Source: JBHHYR01 sp046757585 (lineage in GTDB: Bacteria; Desulfobacterota; Binatia; HRBIN30). From it: 11,509 nt of DNA. Location: NCBI GenBank assembly GCA_046757585.1, contig JBHHYR010000123.1, positions 1 to 11,509 of the forward strand. Direction: 5' to 3'. The notes beneath the pieces were generated by a model. The model saw only the letters and a list, made by a program, of their open reading frames with translations, was not told the origin of the DNA and made no database searches. The position numbers and the translations under genes were made by a program. This document shows, piece after piece, positions 1 to 6,447 of this stretch. Positions within the stretch are counted from its first letter, which is position 1; each line of letters begins with the position of its first letter.

Positions 1-878
1 CAATCGGCCTTGGCAGTTCCTGTACCGTTCGCCCGAAACGTGAACGTGTAGTCAAAGACAAGCTCCTGGTTGACGCCAGTGAGCTGGCAGACGTTGTCGC
101 TGAGGATGCGAACGCGCGTTTGCACGGTCCCGCCGGCATCCAGCACCAGGCCGCGACCGAGCCGTGCTCCTCCGATGATCTCGATATCGAGCTGGCCATC
201 GATTGCGCTCACCCGATAGGTCGTCGGCCGCAAGTGTTCGAAGGGCACCCCATCCAGGAAGCATATCTGCCCCGTCCAATTGGCGAACCAATCTCCCGAT
301 AGCTGGAACGCCACACCTGTCGGCGTTGGGGCCACTGTCGGCGTGTGCGTCGGCGTGCGGGCACGCGTGGGAGTGGACGTGGCGGTCCGCCGGGGCGCCC
401 GCGTCGGCGCTGCCGTGGACGTGTCCGTCGGTGATGCGGTCACGCTCGGAGACGCGGTGGAACTCGGGCTCGGAGAGCTGCCGACCAGGATGGTCTGCGT
501 GCGGGTCCGGGTTGTGGCGGCGGTCGGCGTTGCGGCAGACGACGGTGTGGGCGTGGGAGTCCACCGGGCTGCGAAGGTATCGAAGATTTCGTGCAGGACG
601 GCCAAGAAATCGTGATCCGTGAGGGGCCGGCCGCGGAACGGATCGGCATCAATGCACTCCGGAAACCGGGTGTCATCGCCGGACACTATGACAGCGGCCG
701 AAAAATCAGGGGCTGAACCGCGGCCGTCGCAGTTCGCATCGGCCACCAGCAAGGGCATTCGAGCCGCCGCGGGCATGGGTACGCCGGTGCTGAACCCGCA
801 CAGCAGGCCGGCGGCAAGCTGGAAACCGAGCCCCAGAGATCTTTGCCTCCTCCAGGCTGGTTTCCCGGCCTCCCTCAT
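1..878 (-). CDS. Secreted TP-linker protein with dockerin/EF-hand-like calcium loop (C-terminus missing)
   Basis: This reading frame stays open from an ATG at 878-876 to the left edge, giving 292 codons with the C-terminus outside the window. Residues about 14-39 form a signal-like segment (basic RRQR, hydrophobic stretch, AAA before Arg40). Residues 47-58 (DANCDGRGSAPD) fit the 12-position calcium loop DxNxDGxxxxxD of dockerins and EF-hands. A second, degenerate loop follows at about 77-88. Residues about 107-187 are a Pro/Thr/Ser-rich low-complexity linker with TPTP runs, and a probable beta-rich domain starts near 189 (FQLSGDWFANWTG). The protein is probably exported, with the linker spacing a calcium-binding head from a C-terminal domain of unknown role. 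The ATG overlaps the stop of the upstream DUF1302 gene (ATGA), so the two are probably translationally coupled. The frame is chosen because its composition is sensible; other frames here are low-complexity shadows. The function is not recognised. Confidence 0.75.
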   Translation of the reverse strand, partial: MREAGKPAWRRQRSLGLGFQLAAGLLCGFSTGVPMPAAARMPLLVADANCDGRGSAPDFSAAVIVSGDDTRFPECIDADPFRGRPLTDHDFLAVLHEIFDTFAARWTPTPTPSSAATPTAATTRTRTQTILVGSSPSPSSTASPSVTASPTDTSTAAPTRAPRRTATSTPTRARTPTHTPTVAPTPTGVAFQLSGDWFANWTGQICFLDGVPFEHLRPTTYRVSAIDGQLDIEIIGGARLGRGLVLDAGGTVQTRVRILSDNVCQLTGVNQELVFDYTFTFRANGTGTAKAD

Positions 879-2443
879 AACTTGTATTCGAGTTTGAACC
901 AGCCCTCGTCGTTGCGCCGGTATTGGCCGACGACGGACTGCGCCCGGCCTGCAATGAACAGGTAGCCCGCCTCTGCAGCAAGGTGGTCCGTGACCCAGTA
1001 GCGTATGCGCGGGCGCAGGAACGTATAATCGCTCTCGATGGCGTGCGCCGCTACCAGTTGAGTTTGCAAGGTGTCGGACAGAAAGCTCTTGCGCAGGTTG
1101 GCCAGCAACCGGGTCTCCACATCTTCGATCAGCAAATCCACGTTGTTTCGCAAGACGTCCGTCTGGTTGACCTGCAGGAGCAGCAGGTAGCCTGCGTAGA
1201 CGTAATCGCCGCCAAGTCCCCACTCCACCGCGTCGTGCACCACGAAAGAGGGTGGGAGTGCCACCGGCACGCGCCCCGCTCCGTTCGCGAGGGCGCCCAG
1301 GGCCTTCGCGATCTCGCCCGCCAAGGGGCGCGGATCGGTGATGAGAGAACGCAGGTCACGGCTGAAGGGACGGCCGCGGACGAAAGCGCCTTCACCACGC
1401 ACGGTGAAGCGGTCGAACGCATAGGCGAAATCCGCCCCCCACGCGTCGATGTGGCGGAATTCGGGAACCAACACGGTGGCGCCCTGCAAGTCCTTGACGT
1501 GCAGCGGGTTGTTCGGATCCGGATCGGGCACGCCGAGGGCCTCGGCCGTCAAACGAAACGCAGGCGTTACATCGAAGCCGTGAAAATAGTAGAGGGCAAA
1601 ATCGATGTTGTGAATCAACGCCGAATAGCGCAAACCGATCTCGTTGTTCTCGAGGCGCAGCGCCGGGGTGGGAGCGTTCTGCGTGCGAAAGCTCAGTGGA
1701 AGGGAAAAGGCTGGGTTGGAACCGCCGTTCGGCAATGGAATGAGGCCCGCCGGAACCCCGAAGTCGGTTACCGGCACGCCGGCGGGCGGAAACCATCGTT
1801 CAGCGTCGCAACGCGCCGCCCCATCCTTGATCGGACAACTCGCCAGAGGGAAGCGATACGGAATGTATTGCGGGACCCAGACGGCAGTCAGCCGGCTCTC
1901 CGGCGGCATGAAGGACGCCGCGGGTGGGTAATAGGATGCCTGCAGGGCCGGCACCCCGATTTTTCGCTCCGCCTGTTCTTCCACGAAGGGGTCGCTATAG
2001 TCGAGGGGATTGATAAGGTCGTTCGGCTGCCCGCGGTCGAGCTTCCCCCACGCCACCTTTTGCTTGCCAATGCGCAGATCGACGGACGGTAGAAAGACGT
2101 CGAAGTACGCCTCGTCGAACTCGACCGCCGGTGAGACATCCTGAAAGACATCGTCCAAGCTATACACACTGGCCCGGTCCGACTTCAGAGTGGGACCGCC
2201 GTTCGTCGCAACGGTCGTCGAATCGAACCGCAACCAGTCCGCGAGTGAGACGCCGGCACGTACGCGCAGCTGCTCGCGCGTACGCTCGTGCTTCGTTGCA
2301 CCGTTCTCTTCGATAACTTCTCGGACTGAGAACGTCCCCTGGAAGGTGACCTGCCGGCCAGCGACAGTTGCTTCCAGCGCCTGGGCGACTGGACTTCCCA
2401 GCACGCAGGCGCCAATGACAGCAAGCAGCCCCGCTCCCCTCAT
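875..2443 (-). CDS. DUF1302 family outer-membrane beta-barrel-like protein
   Basis: This 522-residue protein starts with a signal peptide (MRGAGLLAVIG..., hydrophobic to about residue 20, likely cut after AQA at 20-22). The family is recognised from residues about 124-153, which contain the RIGKQKVAWG and NDLINPLDYSDPF elements typical of DUF1302. These proteins are predicted outer-membrane barrels, often paired with DUF1329 proteins and implicated in handling hydrophobic compounds. The rest is an alternating pattern with many aromatic residues, as in a barrel. The C-terminus (FKLEYKL) ends in Leu rather than the usual aromatic. I chose ATG 2443 over an in-frame GTG at 2467 because the signal peptide then starts cleanly and the GTG lies inside the purine-rich GGAGGAGG that would act as ribosome binding site (about 14 nt upstream, slightly far). 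It is the first gene of a two-gene unit with the coupled downstream TP-linker gene. No DUF1329 gene is visible. The transported substrate is unknown. Confidence 0.85.
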   Translation of the reverse strand: MRGAGLLAVIGACVLGSPVAQALEATVAGRQVTFQGTFSVREVIEENGATKHERTREQLRVRAGVSLADWLRFDSTTVATNGGPTLKSDRASVYSLDDVFQDVSPAVEFDEAYFDVFLPSVDLRIGKQKVAWGKLDRGQPNDLINPLDYSDPFVEEQAERKIGVPALQASYYPPAASFMPPESRLTAVWVPQYIPYRFPLASCPIKDGAARCDAERWFPPAGVPVTDFGVPAGLIPLPNGGSNPAFSLPLSFRTQNAPTPALRLENNEIGLRYSALIHNIDFALYYFHGFDVTPAFRLTAEALGVPDPDPNNPLHVKDLQGATVLVPEFRHIDAWGADFAYAFDRFTVRGEGAFVRGRPFSRDLRSLITDPRPLAGEIAKALGALANGAGRVPVALPPSFVVHDAVEWGLGGDYVYAGYLLLLQVNQTDVLRNNVDLLIEDVETRLLANLRKSFLSDTLQTQLVAAHAIESDYTFLRPRIRYWVTDHLAAEAGYLFIAGRAQSVVGQYRRNDEGWFKLEYKL

Positions 2444-2553
2444 GATTCCCCGGCCAGCCTCCTCCACAACCGTACCCTTGCCCCCATAACTTGAATTGGC
2501 CTACCTTGCAATATATTCGGACGGTATCTCTTGTGTTCTTGAAGGAGAACAAC

Positions 2554-2799
2554 ATGCCAAACGAATTGCTCTCGCGAGGGCTCGACGGTGACATATCCAC
2601 CGTACATGAGCGGTTCGCGACGGCGATGGAACGCCGCCTGCCGAAGATGCCTCTGGAAACGAAAGAGCGGTACTTTGCCGTCCTGTCGTCGTTGGTGACC
2701 AAGCTTGAGACACCGGAGAAGAACCTGCGCGACATCTTGCAAGAAATCATGGCGGAAGCCGCCGGCTACATCCTTCAGGAAATGGGCGCTGCGCGCTGA
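2554..2799 (+). CDS. Small helical protein of unknown function (81 aa)
   Basis: The gene encodes 81 residues from ATG 2554, preceded by a strong Shine-Dalgarno sequence (GAAGGAGA, about 6 nt before the ATG). The frame is open from 2491, but the start with the ribosome binding site is clearly better. The protein is charged, has no Cys, no signal peptide and no membrane segment, and looks mostly alpha-helical, with amphipathic stretches around residues 15-28, 35-52 and 55-78. It is probably a soluble cytoplasmic protein, perhaps oligomeric or binding a partner. It sits divergently from the DUF1302 gene, separated by 110 nt, and converges on the lipoprotein gene 18 nt away. I recognise no family. 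That it is a real gene rests on the ribosome binding site and a natural residue composition. Confidence 0.7.
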   Translation: MPNELLSRGLDGDISTVHERFATAMERRLPKMPLETKERYFAVLSSLVTKLETPEKNLRDILQEIMAEAAGYILQEMGAAR

Positions 2800-2817
2800 T
2801 CGCCCAGCCGCAACGAC

Positions 2818-3021
2818 TCAGGGAGCTTCGGTAGGGGTCGCGGCCTGGGCCGTCGGGACAACGGGGGCGTTTCCGCCAACGACAAAGTCACCGCCGCCAC
2901 AGGCACCCAGAGCAAGCGCCAGACAGCTCAGCAACACGAGGGTCGCGAGACCGCACGCAATCCACTCAGCCGGGCTGCAACCTGCTACTCGCCGTTGGTG
3001 ACTCGTGCTTCGCTTTCGCAT
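2818..3021 (-). CDS. Tiny lipoprotein with 27-residue mature peptide
   Basis: The gene encodes 67 residues from ATG 3021, with AGGAG placed 7 nt upstream. Upstream in-frame starts to 3069 lack such a site. The N-terminus is basic (MRKRSTSHQRR), followed by a hydrophobic helix at about residues 21-40 and a lipobox L-G-A-C at 38-41, so signal peptidase II should cut before Cys41 and the Cys should be lipidated. The mature peptide is only 27 residues: a Gly-rich head (CGGGDFVVGG), then a Pro/Thr/Ala tail (VVPTAQAATPTEAP). It has no room for an enzymatic domain, so it would be a membrane-anchored peptide. The n-region is long and holds an extra Cys15. The gene converges on the 81-aa gene and diverges from the RNase Z-like gene. 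Its function is unknown. Confidence 0.7.
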   Translation of the reverse strand: MRKRSTSHQRRVAGCSPAEWIACGLATLVLLSCLALALGACGGGDFVVGGNAPVVPTAQAATPTEAP

Positions 3022-3122
3022 CGAACCGCTCCTAACACCTTGCATTTGCGCTCCAAGCATCGCCCACACAAGTTAACCGATCTTACACCCAGCGCACAAC
3101 GTGCCGGCCGTGTCGAGTCCCT

Positions 3123-3150
3123 TTGCACCTTGCAGGCCATCCTCTAGAAT
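3123..3150 (+). promoter_or_regulatory. Sigma70-type promoter predicting a leaderless mRNA
   Basis: TTGCAC (3123-3128) and TAGAAT (3145-3150) are separated by 16 nt. Counting the last -10 base as -7 puts the transcription start at 3157, exactly the G of the GTG start codon of the RNase Z-like gene. No Shine-Dalgarno sequence precedes that GTG. Both facts fit a leaderless transcript. This is inference from spacing, not mapped. Confidence 0.55.
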
Positions 3151-3156
3151 GCCGCC

Positions 3157-4176
3157 GTGAAGTCCGCGTTCGTACCCCGTCTGGTGAACGGGCCGTTCGG
3201 CGATCCGGGTCTCCATGTGAGTCTACGCTGGCAGGGTACCGCCCTGCAGCTGGATCTCGGCCGTCTCGATCGTTTCCCAGCGGCCGAAATCCTCAAGCTC
3301 ACGCATGTCTTCGTGTCCCACACACACATCGATCACTTTATCGGTTTCGACCGTCTCATCCGCTTGTTCCTGGCCCGCGAGGCGACGCTCTCCCTGTTCG
3401 GACCCGCAGGCATCATCCGGAACGTCACTGGCAAGCTTGCGGGATATACGTGGAATCTCGTCGATGGTTATCCCTTCGTCCTCTTCGTACACGAAGTGCA
3501 CCCCGACCACGTCACCAGTGTTCGTTTGCGCGCTACGGCTGCTTTCGAGGTCGAGGACAGGGGAACGCGGAGCTTCATGGGAGTTCTGCACGACGAGGCC
3601 ACGTTCAGCGTCCGTGCGGTCCACCTCGATCACAGAATTCCATGCCTCGCCTTCGCCGTGCTCGAGAAGACGCATCTGAACGTGCGCAAAGACGAACTGG
3701 CGCGGCTCGGCATCCCTGCGGGACCCTGGCTCAACGTCCTGAAGGACGCGATCCGCGCCGGACAACCGCGAGACGCGGTGATCGCCGCGCAGTGGCGCGA
3801 GGGGAGCAACCAGAAGGGAAGCACGTTCCGACTGGGAGACTTGCGCGATCGGCTTGTGCTTGAGACGCCAGGGCAGAAGCTCGTCTACGTCGTGGACACA
3901 CTGTTCAGCAGGCAAAACGTGCAGAAGATCGTCGAGCTGGCACGTGACGCCGACGTCTTGTATTGCGAGTCCCTGTTTCTGGACGAGGACCGGTCACAAG
4001 GCCTGAAGCGCTATCACCTCACGGCACGCCAAGCAGGCACGTTAGCGCGCTGGGCAGGTGTCAAGCGGCTCGAGGTCTTCCACTTTTCGCCCCGCTACGA
4101 TCGCATGGCCGAGCGCCTATACACCGAGGCGGATGCTGCATTTCGCGGTGAGCTGGAAGACGATGAACCCGTGTAA
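3157..4176 (+). CDS. RNase Z-like metallo-beta-lactamase-fold hydrolase
   Basis: This 339-residue protein has the full set of metal-ligand motifs of the RNase Z/ElaC branch: SHTHIDH at 54-60 (His55, His57, Asp59, His60), His159 in HLDHRIP, Asp247 in YVVDTLF, and His309 in HFSPRY. GPAGI (82-86) and HLTARQAG (287-294) are also RNase Z-type. RNase Z matures tRNA 3' ends, which would matter here since both tRNA genes in the window lack an encoded CCA. The N-terminus is not the canonical GTGS...RN start but reads RLVNGPFGDPGLHV, as in a divergent subgroup often annotated only as MBL-fold hydrolase. tRNA processing is therefore plausible but not certain. The GTG start follows directly on a predicted -10 box. 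ATG CCG CCG TGA at 3149 is too short to be a gene. The PPOX gene follows after 23 nt, probably in one operon. Confidence 0.85.
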   Translation: MKSAFVPRLVNGPFGDPGLHVSLRWQGTALQLDLGRLDRFPAAEILKLTHVFVSHTHIDHFIGFDRLIRLFLAREATLSLFGPAGIIRNVTGKLAGYTWNLVDGYPFVLFVHEVHPDHVTSVRLRATAAFEVEDRGTRSFMGVLHDEATFSVRAVHLDHRIPCLAFAVLEKTHLNVRKDELARLGIPAGPWLNVLKDAIRAGQPRDAVIAAQWREGSNQKGSTFRLGDLRDRLVLETPGQKLVYVVDTLFSRQNVQKIVELARDADVLYCESLFLDEDRSQGLKRYHLTARQAGTLARWAGVKRLEVFHFSPRYDRMAERLYTEADAAFRGELEDDEPV

Positions 4177-4199
4177 CCAGCCGTCGCGGAGCACCGGAG

Positions 4200-4697
4200 A
4201 TGGCGAGCCCGGTTCGTGGACGGCCCCCGCGAGGTCAGCCGGTGGTTCTGTCTGAGGACGCACGGGCTTTCGCCAACCGTCACCGTGTCGCACGGCTGGC
4301 GACGGTGAACTCCCAGGCCTGCCCGCACATCGTTCCAATCTGCTATGCGGTTACCGCTGATGCCTTTTATTTCGTCGTCGATGACAAGCCGAAGCGCAGC
4401 CGCACCGGCCTCACGCGACTGCGGAACATCGCCGGCAATCCGCAGGTGGCAATCATCATGGACGACTACGAGGACGACTGGACACAGCTGGCGTTTTTGC
4501 TCGTCCGCGGACAGGCTGCTCAGGTCACGGATCCGGCCGAGTACACTACGATCCTGGAGGCCCTGCACCACCGCTATCCCCAATACCGGTCGATGGCGTT
4601 GGCGTTTCAAACGCACCCCATGATTCGCGTCACGGTGCAGCGCCAACACCTGTGGCGCGCCGAGGAGAGAGGCAGCACCCGCCATGTCGGGAGGTGA
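4200..4697 (+). CDS. PPOX-class FMN/F420-binding protein, Rv0121-type
   Basis: This is a 165-residue single-domain split-barrel protein of the pyridoxamine 5'-phosphate oxidase superfamily. Family marks are VARLATVNSQACPHIVPICY (30-49), the barrel strand with DDKPKR (61-66) and LTRLRNI, and MDDYEDDW (87-94). The DxKPK...LRNI...DxYxxDW pattern is that of the subfamily named for Mycobacterium tuberculosis Rv0121, annotated as F420-dependent. It would bind a flavin or deazaflavin and reduce or scavenge a small molecule; the substrate is unknown. ATG 4200 has GGAG 8 nt upstream. GTG 4242 would give 151 residues, closer to the usual length, and is a real alternative because residues 1-14 look non-conserved. 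It follows the RNase Z-like gene by 23 nt and converges on the CxxC gene (13 nt apart). Confidence 0.85.
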   Translation: MASPVRGRPPRGQPVVLSEDARAFANRHRVARLATVNSQACPHIVPICYAVTADAFYFVVDDKPKRSRTGLTRLRNIAGNPQVAIIMDDYEDDWTQLAFLLVRGQAAQVTDPAEYTTILEALHHRYPQYRSMALAFQTHPMIRVTVQRQHLWRAEERGSTRHVGR

Positions 4698-4710
4698 GAT
4701 CGGCCGCGTG

Positions 4711-4929
4711 TCAGGTCCGTCTACTGGTTCGACCTCGCTCCACCGAAGCGTCGTTTTCCGGAGGAGGCTGCCAGCCCGCTTCCCTGCATTGGTCACACAC
4801 CGCCACGGCAGCACGTCTCCCGTCACGTTCGACCATGACGCCGTGAATGAGTTCTGTTGAAGCAGTCTTCCCACAGGCACTGCACTGTGCCGTCAGGGTC
4901 TTGTTTTCTTTCGCTTTTTCGCTGGGCAT
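4711..4929 (-). CDS. Small CxxC-CxxC zinc-ribbon-like protein (72 aa)
   Basis: The gene encodes 72 residues with two Cys pairs, CSAC (16-19) and CDQC (45-48), about 25 residues apart, which is the layout of a single zinc ribbon. The stretch between them (ELIHGVMVERDGRRAAVAV) looks like two beta strands. The C-terminal tail is polar and basic (ERGRTSRRT). There is no signal or membrane segment, so it is probably cytoplasmic and may bind nucleic acid or a protein. I see no Shine-Dalgarno sequence before ATG 4929, but a promoter lies so close that the mRNA would begin 2-3 nt before the ATG. The gene lies 122 nt downstream of rplI in the same orientation but with its own promoter, and converges on the PPOX gene. 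The exact family is not recognised. Confidence 0.65.
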   Translation of the reverse strand: MPSEKAKENKTLTAQCSACGKTASTELIHGVMVERDGRRAAVAVCDQCREAGWQPPPENDASVERGRTSRRT

Positions 4930-4938
4930 CCGCAGCCC

Positions 4939-4966
4939 ATTATCCGCGCACTTGCGAGCGCCGCAA
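4939..4966 (-). promoter_or_regulatory. Promoter predicting a nearly leaderless mRNA
   Basis: Read leftward, TTGCGG (4966-4961) and GATAAT (4944-4939) are separated by 16 nt. The predicted start is near 4932, 2-3 nt before the ATG at 4929. The spacer length and layout match the promoter at 3123-3150. The -35 box overlaps an inverted repeat. Confidence 0.5.
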
Positions 4967-4967
4967 G
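4951..4967. repeat. Inverted repeat overlapping the -35 box
   Basis: CTTGCG and CGCAAG form a perfect 6-bp inverted repeat around a 5-nt centre (AGCGC). It covers the -35 box and most of the spacer of the promoter for the CxxC protein, a position suited to a repressor site. A short hairpin is equally possible; no T-run follows, so it is not a clear terminator. Confidence 0.35.
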
Positions 4968-5051
4968 CAGTGGGCCGGTAGGGGGTTACGACGGCACACG
5001 CGGGGGGCGCACGAGACGGACCGACACCGCAGCCGGGGAAGGGCCAGGGGG

Positions 5052-5498
5052 CTATTCTTCCGCTTCCACGACCACCGTCACGTGCGCGTTGACACCGGCT
5101 CCCAGGTGAACGGGCACCACATGCTCGCCCACCGACTTGATCGGTTCCTCCAGCCGAATACGGCGTCGTTCGAGGACAAATCCCTGCGCCGCGAGCGCCT
5201 TCTCGACGTCAATGTTGGTGACTGAGCCAAAGAGCTTGCCCTCTTGCCCAGCACGTGCCCGCACGACCAGGCGGAGGGTCGAAAACCGCTCCGCCACGGT
5301 CTGCTCCTGACGTTGCTCACTTGCCCGCTTTTCCGCCACCACTCGTTTCTGATGTTCGAGCGCACGGATATTGCGGCGTTCGGCGACGACCGCCAGGCCC
5401 CGCGGCAATAAGTAGTTCCGAGCATACCCAGGCTTCACCTTCACGACATCGCCGATGATGCCGAGGTCCGGAACATCCTCCCGTAGAATCACTTCCAC
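5052..5498 (-). CDS. rplI: 50S ribosomal protein bL9
   Basis: This 148-residue protein is the normal length for bL9. The N-terminal rRNA-binding domain carries the signature region at residues 16-36 (GDVVKVKPGYARNYLLP...). A long charged connecting helix follows (about 41-75), and the C-terminal domain starts at GKLFGSVT (87-94). bL9 binds 23S rRNA domain V near the base of the L1 stalk and helps reading-frame maintenance. The start is a GTG at 5498, with GGAGG 7 nt upstream; the frame continues further upstream but without a start of comparable quality. It is the last gene of the operon, 13 nt after the DUF2232 gene, whose TAA stop sits just before the ribosome binding site. No clear intrinsic terminator is visible in the 122 nt that follow. 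Confidence 0.96.
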   Translation of the reverse strand: MEVILREDVPDLGIIGDVVKVKPGYARNYLLPRGLAVVAERRNIRALEHQKRVVAEKRASEQRQEQTVAERFSTLRLVVRARAGQEGKLFGSVTNIDVEKALAAQGFVLERRRIRLEEPIKSVGEHVVPVHLGAGVNAHVTVVVEAEE

Positions 5499-5511
5499 TC
5501 TTTCGCCTCCT

Positions 5512-6447
5512 TTACTCGCCGTCGGTATGGAACTGCACGTCAGCGGGACCAGCGCTCGAGCGCCGGAAGTTGCCCCACAGATCGAAGATACCGAGAGCGA
5601 GAACCATGGCTGCGACGACATGCTGGACCGCAATGAGCACGTAGCCGGCAATCCGCACACCCCGGGGCAAGTGAAAACGCTCGAGGTAGTAGCTCACGAT
5701 CGCGAGGCCTTGGCAGAAGTAGCAACCGAGTATAACGATCAAGAGGTTGCCGGCTACCAGCCTCACGGCCGGCGACGGGACGAAGAGCCCGAACCCGGTA
5801 GCGATGAGACCCCAGATCAGACCATCGGGCGTGCGCCACAGACGCAGGTTGACGCTGCGATAGGGCCCGACCCACCTGCGAAGCACCATCAGGTTCGCCA
5901 GCGTCACAACGGCACCGGTGAGAACCACCAACGCCGGCACGATCGTCAGGAGCCCGCTGATCAGCGTGTCCCGTTCTCCTTCCAGAATGCGGATGTGCTC
6001 CGAGGCACCGAACGACTTGTACGTCGAAAGTGCGAGGTCGACGCTATGCGCGAGTTGGGCGCGGGTGGCCTCCACGACGGCACCAGCGTTGCCGTACGCG
6101 AGCAGCGACACACAGACGATGCCTACGCACCACGTGGCGACGCCCGCCAGCACGACGCGTTCAAGGGACAAAAATCGGCGAATGCCCGCGCCGAGAACAA
6201 GCGTGGGCAGCCCGAACGGGAGCGCAAAACCAGCTCCCGCGACCGCACCGAAGGCGACCGTGACGGCGCCTGTGCTCAGGATGAACCACAGACCGCACTC
6301 GCTCGCAGGCGCGCGCGTCGCCAAGAATAGTCCAGGCAGTGGGACAAACAGAACGAGCGGTGTCGCGGCAGGCGGGACGGACACGGCCAAGCCGTAGAGT
6401 GCTGCGCTGAGCCCCGACGCCACTGCAAGCTGAACGGCAACCGGCAT
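5512..6447 (-). CDS. DUF2232 (YybS-like) multi-pass membrane protein
   Basis: This 311-residue protein is strongly hydrophobic, with roughly eight membrane segments: about 5-24, 28-44, 53-72, 75-90, 97-117, 163-188, 208-226 to 255, and 265-290. A loop or cytoplasmic stretch lies at about 120-160. Membrane composition and position between rpsR and rplI match the DUF2232/YybS family, found in this gene neighbourhood in many bacteria. Its function is not established; it has been compared to membrane components of small-molecule transporters, and in other phyla it neighbours rplI, dnaB or sporulation genes. The ATG shares its A with the rpsR stop (TGATG), so translation probably re-initiates from rpsR. 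The family assignment rests on synteny and hydropathy and is less certain than that of the ribosomal neighbours. Confidence 0.75.
   Translation of the reverse strand: MPVAVQLAVASGLSAALYGLAVSVPPAATPLVLFVPLPGLFLATRAPASECGLWFILSTGAVTVAFGAVAGAGFALPFGLPTLVLGAGIRRFLSLERVVLAGVATWCVGIVCVSLLAYGNAGAVVEATRAQLAHSVDLALSTYKSFGASEHIRILEGERDTLISGLLTIVPALVVLTGAVVTLANLMVLRRWVGPYRSVNLRLWRTPDGLIWGLIATGFGLFVPSPAVRLVAGNLLIVILGCYFCQGLAIVSYYLERFHLPRGVRIAGYVLIAVQHVVAAMVLALGIFDLWGNFRRSSAGPADVQFHTDGE

Noticed and set aside
52..564. A 170-codon leftward frame rich in His/Ala/Asp, and a rightward Val/Gly/Ala-rich frame at 280-615
   Set aside because: Both are alternative readings of the TP-linker's repetitive GC-rich codons. 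The frame starting at 878 gives a signal segment, a calcium loop and a TP linker, which is coherent.
923..2092. Long rightward frame (389 codons)
   Set aside because: It is antisense to the well-supported DUF1302 gene and has no recognisable domain or ribosome binding site. High GC content creates such frames.
3149..3160. Mini-ORF ATG CCG CCG TGA overlapping the RNase Z-like GTG start
   Set aside because: Its ATG lies within the predicted -10 box, so it would probably not be transcribed. A three-codon peptide is not supportable as a gene.
3223..3915. Leftward 230-codon frame
   Set aside because: It is antisense to the RNase Z-like gene, whose catalytic motifs are unambiguous.
4930..5051. 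Possible terminator after rplI
   Set aside because: The region is GC-rich with short inverted repeats, but no stem followed by a T-run on the minus strand is visible.
5455..6330. Rightward 291-codon frame rich in charged residues
   Set aside because: It is antisense to the DUF2232 gene and rplI. The residue composition is typical of a mirror frame of a hydrophobic protein.
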